Assembly (NCBI GenBank): GCA_037445245.1
Contig: JBBIKU010000025.1
Span: forward strand, 1 to 20,058
DNA length: 20,058 bases
From: JBBIKU01 sp037445245
GTDB taxonomy: Bacteria; Chloroflexota; Anaerolineae; Anaerolineales; Anaerolineaceae
Direction of reading: 5' to 3'
The notes beneath the pieces were generated by a model, which worked only from the letters and a program-made list of their open reading frames with translations, did no database searches and was not told where the DNA came from. Every line of letters begins with the position of its first letter. The first letter of the stretch is position 1. Below, piece by piece: positions 15,785 through 20,058 of the stretch. The position numbers were made by a program, and so were the translations under genes.

Positions 15785-16983
15785 TTATGCATTGCGGACA
15801 GGCAATGTTTTGTAGCCACGGATGACGTAAGACGGACGTCGCTCAGGTCTGGCTTGCACCGGCTGCAGATGGGGCATCCGGCGCAACAGAGCAGAGACGG
15901 CGATCTGAATCTCCAGGCGGGCAAGTGGCGCGCCCAGACAGTAATGTATGCCGGAACCAAAAGACAGGTGGGGGTTGTCTTTGCGGGTGATATCCAACTG
16001 GTTGGGGTTGGCGAAACGGTTTGGATCGCGGTTGGCTGCGCCGTAAAGAAAAGCTAGCTGCTCGCCTGGCTTGAAGTGGCTCCCTTTGTACTCCATATCC
16101 ACCAGGACCCAGCGTTTGAAAAGTTGCAAGGGGCTGTCGTAGCGCAGCATTTCATCCACGGCGGTCTTGATCAATCCCAAATCGTCCTTAAGTTTTTGCA
16201 TTTGTTGGGGATGGTTCATCAGCGCCCACATGCCGTTGCCGATAGCGTTAACGGTGGCTTCGTGACCGGCGTTGAACAGCAAAATACAGGTGGCGATCAG
16301 TTCATCGGAGCTGAGGCGGTCGCCGCTTTCTTCGACTGCCGCCAGTTCGCTGATCAGGTCAGCTCGCGGATGACGACGGCGCGCTTCGACCAGCGATTGT
16401 AAATATTTGGTGAATTCTGTGACTGCCTGATTGGCACGCTGTGCCTGCTGGGGGGTGTAATTCAGTTCATACATGGCGACGATGTCGTGCGACCAGGGGC
16501 GCAGCAGATGGCGGTCGGATTCTGGAGCGCCCAGCAGTTCAGCAATGACGATCACCGGGAGCGGGGTGGCAAAATCTTCCAGCAAATCGAACTGTGCGTC
16601 GGATGGCAGCGCCTCCAGCAGCCGCTCGCTGATCTGCTGGATATTGCCGCGCAGGTTTTCAACCGTGCGCGGAGTGAAGACTTTGGCAACCAGCGATTTT
16701 AGGCGGGTGTGGTCGGGCGGCTCTTTTTCCATCAGCATGTTGGCGTGCAGACGGTTGAAGGGGGTGTCTTCCAGCGGCGGTAGTCCCAGTTATTGGCGGC
16801 TTACGACGTGATCAATCGACCTCCCCAGGCGTTTATCGCGCAGCAGATTATTAATGCCTCATAGGTGGTGAAAAACCACAGTTTGAGATCTTTCTCATAG
16901 TGGATCGGTTCGTTTTCTCGAAGCTGATCGTATAGCGGGTAAGGATTTCCGATGAATTCCGGAGCATGAAAATCGATTTTCAT
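15785..16983 (-). pseudogene. Cytochrome P450, broken by a frameshift and an in-frame stop
   Basis: The N-terminal piece (16983 down to about 16858) encodes MKIDFHAPEFIGNPYPLYDQ and WFFTTYEAL. The frame must then shift: the next frame reads LLRDKRLGRSIDH, hits TAA (16790-16792), and continues LGLPPLEDTPFNRLHANMLM into an open frame to 15785. Alignment to the usual spacing between the WxVT and LLRD blocks fits loss of one A in a short AT-rich run near 16857. Everything needed for catalysis is kept downstream: the I-helix oxygen-binding motif AGHEAT, the ExxR motif EMLR, and the haem-Cys loop FGSGIHYCLG. Total length (about 400 residues) is normal for a soluble bacterial P450. A good promoter and an AAGGA site precede the ATG. 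Decay is recent, or the two lesions are assembly errors. Confidence 0.85.
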
Positions 16984-17025
16984 GACGTTGTTCCTTCTAT
17001 TTCAATAAAGAAGATCATATATGGT

Positions 17026-17054
17026 ATTTTACCCAGCCCTAAAAAGTGAGGCAA
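17026..17054 (-). promoter_or_regulatory. Promoter of the P450 gene
   Basis: TTGCCT (17049-17054) and TAAAAT (17026-17031) are separated by exactly 17 bp on the - strand. This gives a leader of about 36 nt to the ATG at 16983. The -35 lies only 4 bp from the 11-bp repeat array that faces the divergent gene. Confidence 0.55.
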
Positions 17055-17058
17055 ATTT

Positions 17059-17102
17059 CTGCATCGTTTGTTCATGTGCCCTTCATAACTTCTTCACAGA
17101 TA
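17059..17102 (+). promoter_or_regulatory. Four 11-bp direct repeats, PhoB/PhoP-type (OmpR family) operator candidate
   Basis: Four consecutive units start at 17059, 17070, 17081 and 17092: CTGCATCGTTT, GTTCATGTGCC, CTTCATAACTT and CTTCACAGATA. The first six bases follow [CG]T[TG]CA[TC] in every unit, with an exact 11-bp period. Direct repeats of TTCA/GTCA-type units spaced 11 bp are the known layout of PhoB and PhoP boxes. The array ends 5 bp before the -10 box of the divergently placed secreted-protein gene, where a -35 would normally lie. No response regulator gene is in the window, so the regulator is inferred only at family level. Confidence 0.55.
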
Positions 17103-17107
17103 CGAAC

Positions 17108-17113
17108 TATGAT
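17108..17113 (+). promoter_or_regulatory. -10 box of the secreted DUF2680-like gene
   Basis: TATGAT begins nine bases after the CTTCACA core of the last 11-bp repeat. No -35 hexamer is present at 17 bp; the repeats occupy that place. This is expected for an activator-dependent promoter. The leader to the ATG at 17173 would be about 53 nt. Confidence 0.45.
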
Positions 17114-17172
17114 GGATGCAGTTTGATTTGCAGGTAGATGCTGCAAGCGAAAATTGGAAAGGAGTTGAACCC

Positions 17173-17670
17173 ATGAAAAGAACCTTATTGATCGTGTCGT
17201 TAATCATGGCGCTGGGTCTTGCTGCTTTTGGCAGCAGCTCAGCCTATGCCCAGACGCCCGAACTGGATCAAACGCAGGAGCAGCAAAACACGCCGCGCTT
17301 TGGCGGTGGTTTTCGCCGCGGTTTCGAAGCCGGTCAGCGGGGCAACATGAGGGCTGAGGGTGGCATCCTGCGGGAAGCTATGCTGGAAGCCATCGCCGAG
17401 GTGCTGGATCTCCCGGTCGAGCAGATTCGGATGCGGGTGGAATCCGGTGAGCGGCTATCCAGCATCCTGTCTGAAGCCGGTTTGAGTTTCGATGAATTTC
17501 GAGAACTGATGACAGATGCCCGCGCCAAAGCGATTGAGAGGGCGCTGGCGGATGGCTTGATTACGGGCGAGCAAGCAGAGTGGCTGTCGCAGCGCATGGG
17601 CGGATTGCGTCGCAACCAGGCGTTTGGCGCTCCCAGCGACTGCCCGAACTGGGCAACGACACAACCCTAG
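17173..17670 (+). CDS. Small secreted protein, DUF2680/YckD-like
   Basis: This 165-residue protein has a clear Sec signal peptide (residues 1-26, basic MKR, hydrophobic core, cleavage after AYA). A Gln/Gly/Arg-rich low-complexity stretch follows (about 27-58), then a compact helical domain (about 64-145) of the pattern AEVLDLPVEQIRMRVESGE, LSSILSEAGLSFDEF and ADGLITGEQAEWLSQRM. That pattern resembles DUF2680/YckD proteins, which have no known biochemical role. AAAGGAG eight bases before the ATG at 17173 fixes the start; a longer frame back to 17116 would lose the signal peptide. A hairpin follows the gene. The upstream repeat array suggests control by an OmpR-family regulator. Confidence 0.8.
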   Translation: MKRTLLIVSLIMALGLAAFGSSSAYAQTPELDQTQEQQNTPRFGGGFRRGFEAGQRGNMRAEGGILREAMLEAIAEVLDLPVEQIRMRVESGERLSSILSEAGLSFDEFRELMTDARAKAIERALADGLITGEQAEWLSQRMGGLRRNQAFGAPSDCPNWATTQP

Positions 17671-17702
17671 TGGATCGCTGCCAACAGCACCATGAATCAC
17701 TG

Positions 17703-17729
17703 GTAACCGGGATCGCCGATCCCGGTTAC
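17703..17729. terminator. Strong hairpin between convergent genes, likely terminator
   Basis: A perfect 12-bp GC-rich stem (GTAACCGGGATC and its complement) closes a 3-base GCC loop, followed by ATTATTTAAG. It lies 33 bp after the stop of the secreted-protein gene and 27 bp from the stop of the convergent aminotransferase gene. The T-tract is modest. It may end transcription from the + side mainly. Confidence 0.7.
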
Positions 17730-17755
17730 ATTATTTAAGCTTGGATTGTAATGGC

Positions 17756-18895
17756 TCACGGGCTGTAGCCGATCAGCACCTCGATGGCGCGGTGCTGTTG
17801 GGCGGGGGTCAGGCTGTTATGAAAGGGCAAGCGCAGCAAGCGCTCGCTAACAGACTCGGTCACCGGACAATCGCCGGTTTTACCGCCCAAAGATCGTCCC
17901 ATATCTGAAAGGTGCAAGGGTTGGTAGTGGAATACACTGAGGATTCCATGCTGTTTTAGATGGTCGATCAGCGCCTGGCGCGTGTCCAGGTCGGGCAGCA
18001 GCAAATAAAACATGTGGTAAGACTGCTGGCAATGTTGTGGAATGTGGGGAAGACTGACCTGATTGGTTTTCGCCCATGCTTGCAGATTGTGATAATAAAC
18101 CTGCCAAAGTTGCTGGCGTTTGGTTTGAATCTGCTGCCAGACTTCCAACTGTGCCAGCAGAATTGCCGCTAGGATATCCGAGGGCAAGTAGCTTGAACCG
18201 ACATCAACCCAGGTGTATTTGTCTACCATGCCGCGGAAGAAGCGGCTGCGATTGGTGCCTTTTTCGCGTATGATCTCTGCCCGATCAATCAAGCCGGGGT
18301 CGTTGATCAGCAGCGCCCCGCCCTCACCGCAGGTGATGTTCTTGGTCTCATGGAAAGATTGCACAGCCAGGCAGCCAAATGTTCCCAATGGTTTGCCTTT
18401 GTATTTTCCGAATAAGCCGTGAGCGTTGTCCTCGACGACCGCCAGTCCATTCTTGTAGGCGACCTTGCCGATGGCGTCCATTTCGCAGGCAACGCCGGCG
18501 TAATGCACCGGCACGATTGCGCGGGTACGGCTGGTAATGAACGGTTCGAGTAGCTTTTCATCCAGGTTTAGGGTGTCGGGGCGGATGTCAATGAAGACCG
18601 GACGCGCCCCGCGTAACACAAAGGCGTTGACGGTAGAAACAAAGGTGAAGGCGGGAATAATGACCTCGTCCCCGGGTTTGATATCGAGCAATAGCGCCGC
18701 CATTTCCAAAGCGTGAGTGCCCGAAGTGGTCAGCAGCGCTTTCGGAACGCCGAGCGTTTTCTCAAGCAGTTGCTGACAGGCTTTCGAGAACGGTCCGTCA
18801 CCGGAAATGTGAGCGTTCTCGAAAGCTTTGCGGATGTATTCCATTTCCTTGCCGGCGAGGGTCGGGATGTTGAAATCGATCATGTGCTTTTCCAT
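17756..18895 (-). CDS. wecE: dTDP-4-amino-4,6-dideoxygalactose transaminase (DegT/DnrJ/EryC1 family)
   Basis: This 379-residue PLP enzyme closely follows WecE/RffA throughout: FNIPTLAGKE, SGDGPFSKACQQLLE, EMAALLLDIKPGDEVIIPAF, FVSTVNAFVLRGARPVF, VPVHYAGVACEMD, and EIIREKGTNRSRFFRG with VDKYTWVDVGSSYLPSD. Lys185 in SFHETKN is the PLP lysine and Asp156 in VVEDNAHG the ring contact. It would convert dTDP-4-keto-6-deoxyglucose to dTDP-fucosamine-type sugar (Fuc4N) with glutamate, for a surface polysaccharide or glycan. Start: the ATG at 18895 has GAGG six bases upstream; the ATG at 18883 (MIDFNIP) is the position matching WecE. It is last in a - strand glycan operon, 24 bp after the methyltransferase. 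Confidence 0.92.
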   Translation of the reverse strand: MEKHMIDFNIPTLAGKEMEYIRKAFENAHISGDGPFSKACQQLLEKTLGVPKALLTTSGTHALEMAALLLDIKPGDEVIIPAFTFVSTVNAFVLRGARPVFIDIRPDTLNLDEKLLEPFITSRTRAIVPVHYAGVACEMDAIGKVAYKNGLAVVEDNAHGLFGKYKGKPLGTFGCLAVQSFHETKNITCGEGGALLINDPGLIDRAEIIREKGTNRSRFFRGMVDKYTWVDVGSSYLPSDILAAILLAQLEVWQQIQTKRQQLWQVYYHNLQAWAKTNQVSLPHIPQHCQQSYHMFYLLLPDLDTRQALIDHLKQHGILSVFHYQPLHLSDMGRSLGGKTGDCPVTESVSERLLRLPFHNSLTPAQQHRAIEVLIGYSP

Positions 18896-18919
18896 GTGCG
18901 CCTCGTGTGCGTCGGTGGC

Positions 18920-19552
18920 TCATCCATTTTTGCGAACCAGCAGTGTGAAGTCATATAAATCGTAATCGTGCAGCAGCGCCACGTTTTTTGCGAAACGTGT
19001 TTTGCAGTAATCGAAAAACAGGCACGGGTCGGCGTAATACAGGTCGGGGCGCATACGATCGGGGTCGGAGTATTTGGTCAGAAAGTTGACCGAAAACCCC
19101 AAGGTAGTTTTCTGGTCGATCTGGTGCAAGCAACTGATCACAAATTCGGTCCATTGGTCGTGGGGCGTTTCTTGCTTCATGTTGAACACACCGCAAGAGA
19201 CGCTGTATTCGACCAGCGGCACCTCGTTATAATGGTTTGTGAATACTATTCGATCATCGTTGGGGTGCTGCTGTTTGCCTTCCTCAACCATGCCAGCCGC
19301 GATATCGTAACCGATGTAGTGTGTTAACCCGAAACCTCTTGCCAGCAAATAGTCGGCAAAGGCGCCGTAACCGCTGCCGTAGTCCAGCAAGGTGAAAGTT
19401 TTTTTGGTGGGGAGAATTTTGGCGAGCTGGTCAAACCGCAGGGCGCGCGCTTCCTCGGAATTCCAATCCACGCCCTTGGCGCTGGCGCCGTATGTTTTGA
19501 GGGTGTTTTCGAAATAGGAGCGTATTTTTTGATGGTGCTGCTCAGGCTGCAT
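18920..19552 (-). CDS. Class I SAM-dependent methyltransferase of a glycan operon
   Basis: This 210-residue protein has the SAM-binding loop LLDYGSGYGAFADYL (Asp57, Gly59, Gly61, Gly63) and the second-strand acidic block YIGYDIAAGMVEEG. The substrate is not evident. It lies between a WbqC-family gene (2 bp upstream, TAA then AC then ATG) and the WecE-type sugar aminotransferase, so methylation of a sugar or of a sugar precursor is the simplest idea. AGAGAGG within the end of the WbqC gene serves as its ribosome-binding site, which implies translational coupling. The C-terminal half (PDLYYADPCLFFDYCKTRF, HDYDLYDFTLLVRK) looks like small-molecule methyltransferases found in sugar loci. Confidence 0.85.
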   Translation of the reverse strand: MQPEQHHQKIRSYFENTLKTYGASAKGVDWNSEEARALRFDQLAKILPTKKTFTLLDYGSGYGAFADYLLARGFGLTHYIGYDIAAGMVEEGKQQHPNDDRIVFTNHYNEVPLVEYSVSCGVFNMKQETPHDQWTEFVISCLHQIDQKTTLGFSVNFLTKYSDPDRMRPDLYYADPCLFFDYCKTRFAKNVALLHDYDLYDFTLLVRKNG

Positions 19553-19554
19553 GT

Positions 19555-20058
19555 TTACCTCTCTGAGGCGGTGGTGGGGGGTTGGAGGATATAGTTAAGG
19601 GCATCGCCTCCGGTCATGAACATCAGGTCGATGATCGATACCTGCGGGTCGTAGGGTGGGTAAAGCTGGGGATATTCGGGGTAATCGTATTTCATATATT
19701 CGAGGCGAATGCCGGCTTGCTCGAAACGATCGGGTTCGAGGTAAGCGCGGGCGGCAGGTCCCGAGAGATACTCGCTGGCGCCCAGATGGGTGAGGATATT
19801 GATCAGACGCTCTGTTTTGTGCCCGGCGGGGATGTTGAGTTCCGATGAACGCACAAAGCGGGTGTGGCGGTTGCCCAGGCAATCGGCAAGGAAAATTGTC
19901 AGCTCGATCGTGAAATCCGCCAGCAATTTCGGTTTGGTTTGATAGAACGGCTGCAAACGTGGGGCAAGTTCAGCGAAAAAGGGGGCGCGGGCGTAGACGG
20001 TGGTCAGCGTGTACCAGTGTTTTTTGATCCAATCCTGGCTCCAATCGGTTGCTGGACA
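19555..20058 (-). CDS. WbqC-like family protein, N-terminus beyond the right edge
   Basis: The frame is open to the window edge and gives 167 C-terminal residues; the TTG at 19956 is internal. WbqC-family features are IKKHWYTLTTVYARAPFF, the block LGNRHTRFVRSSELNIPAGHKTE, the LGASEYLSGPAARAYL block, RLEYMKYDYPEYPQLYPP and the closing SIIDLMFMTGGDAL. Full-length members are about 230 residues, so some 60 are missing. WbqC proteins are found in O-antigen and other surface-glycan clusters; their exact reaction has not been settled. It is the first visible gene of the operon with the methyltransferase and WecE, and the operon continues to the right. Confidence 0.88.
   Translation of the reverse strand, partial: CPATDWSQDWIKKHWYTLTTVYARAPFFAELAPRLQPFYQTKPKLLADFTIELTIFLADCLGNRHTRFVRSSELNIPAGHKTERLINILTHLGASEYLSGPAARAYLEPDRFEQAGIRLEYMKYDYPEYPQLYPPYDPQVSIIDLMFMTGGDALNYILQPPTTASER

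Noticed and set aside
1..20058. CRISPR arrays, tRNA or rRNA genes, insertion sequences, phage or defence genes
   Set aside because: None was seen on reading either strand; intergenic spaces are mostly under 250 bp and hold only promoter-scale elements.

Overview
The window is an ordinary stretch of bacterial chromosome with about 17 protein genes or gene remnants and no RNA genes, insertion sequences or CRISPR. Moderate GC, dense packing and the protein mix (LysM/M23 peptidase, Tat-type L,D-transpeptidase, YibE/F membrane protein, DUF2680-like secreted protein, squalene-synthase-like enzyme) look most like Chloroflexota, Anaerolineae-like. That assignment is by general resemblance only. Two runs of N (8288-8307 and 12571-12597) show that this is a scaffolded draft or metagenome assembly.

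Left part (1-4874): a partial, divergent PlsY-like acyltransferase and a membrane-anchored rhodanese lie on the + strand. They converge on a - strand cluster read from right to left: squalene/phytoene-synthase-like enzyme, AI-2E family permease, the remnant of an SLC13-type transporter (internal deletion plus a TAG), and a two-domain ChrA chromate-type transporter.

Middle (4875-10081): cell-envelope genes. These are an L,D-transpeptidase with a Tat signal and an apparently leaderless transcript, a YibE/F membrane protein on the opposite strand, a LysM-M23 endopeptidase split by an assembly gap, and an unrecognised zinc-ribbon protein with one membrane segment. The YibE/F and LysM genes diverge from two back-to-back TATAAT boxes.

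Right-centre (10082-16983, all - strand): P450 (broken by a frameshift and a TAA), class V aminotransferase, CBS-CBS-ACT protein, alanine racemase, and a large Cache-PAS-GAF-GGDEF diguanylate cyclase. Alanine racemase, the transpeptidase and the M23 enzyme together point to a peptidoglycan wall.

Right end (17059-20058): a small secreted DUF2680-like protein has four 11-bp direct repeats ending 5 bp before its -10 box, arranged like a PhoB/PhoP-type operator. A strong hairpin follows it. A tightly packed - strand surface-glycan operon (WbqC family, SAM methyltransferase, WecE-type sugar aminotransferase) runs in from beyond the right edge.

I found no obviously new multi-gene system. The points most worth a second look are the 11-bp repeat operator, the two decayed genes, and the catalytic-motif changes in the PlsY-like and squalene-synthase-like proteins.
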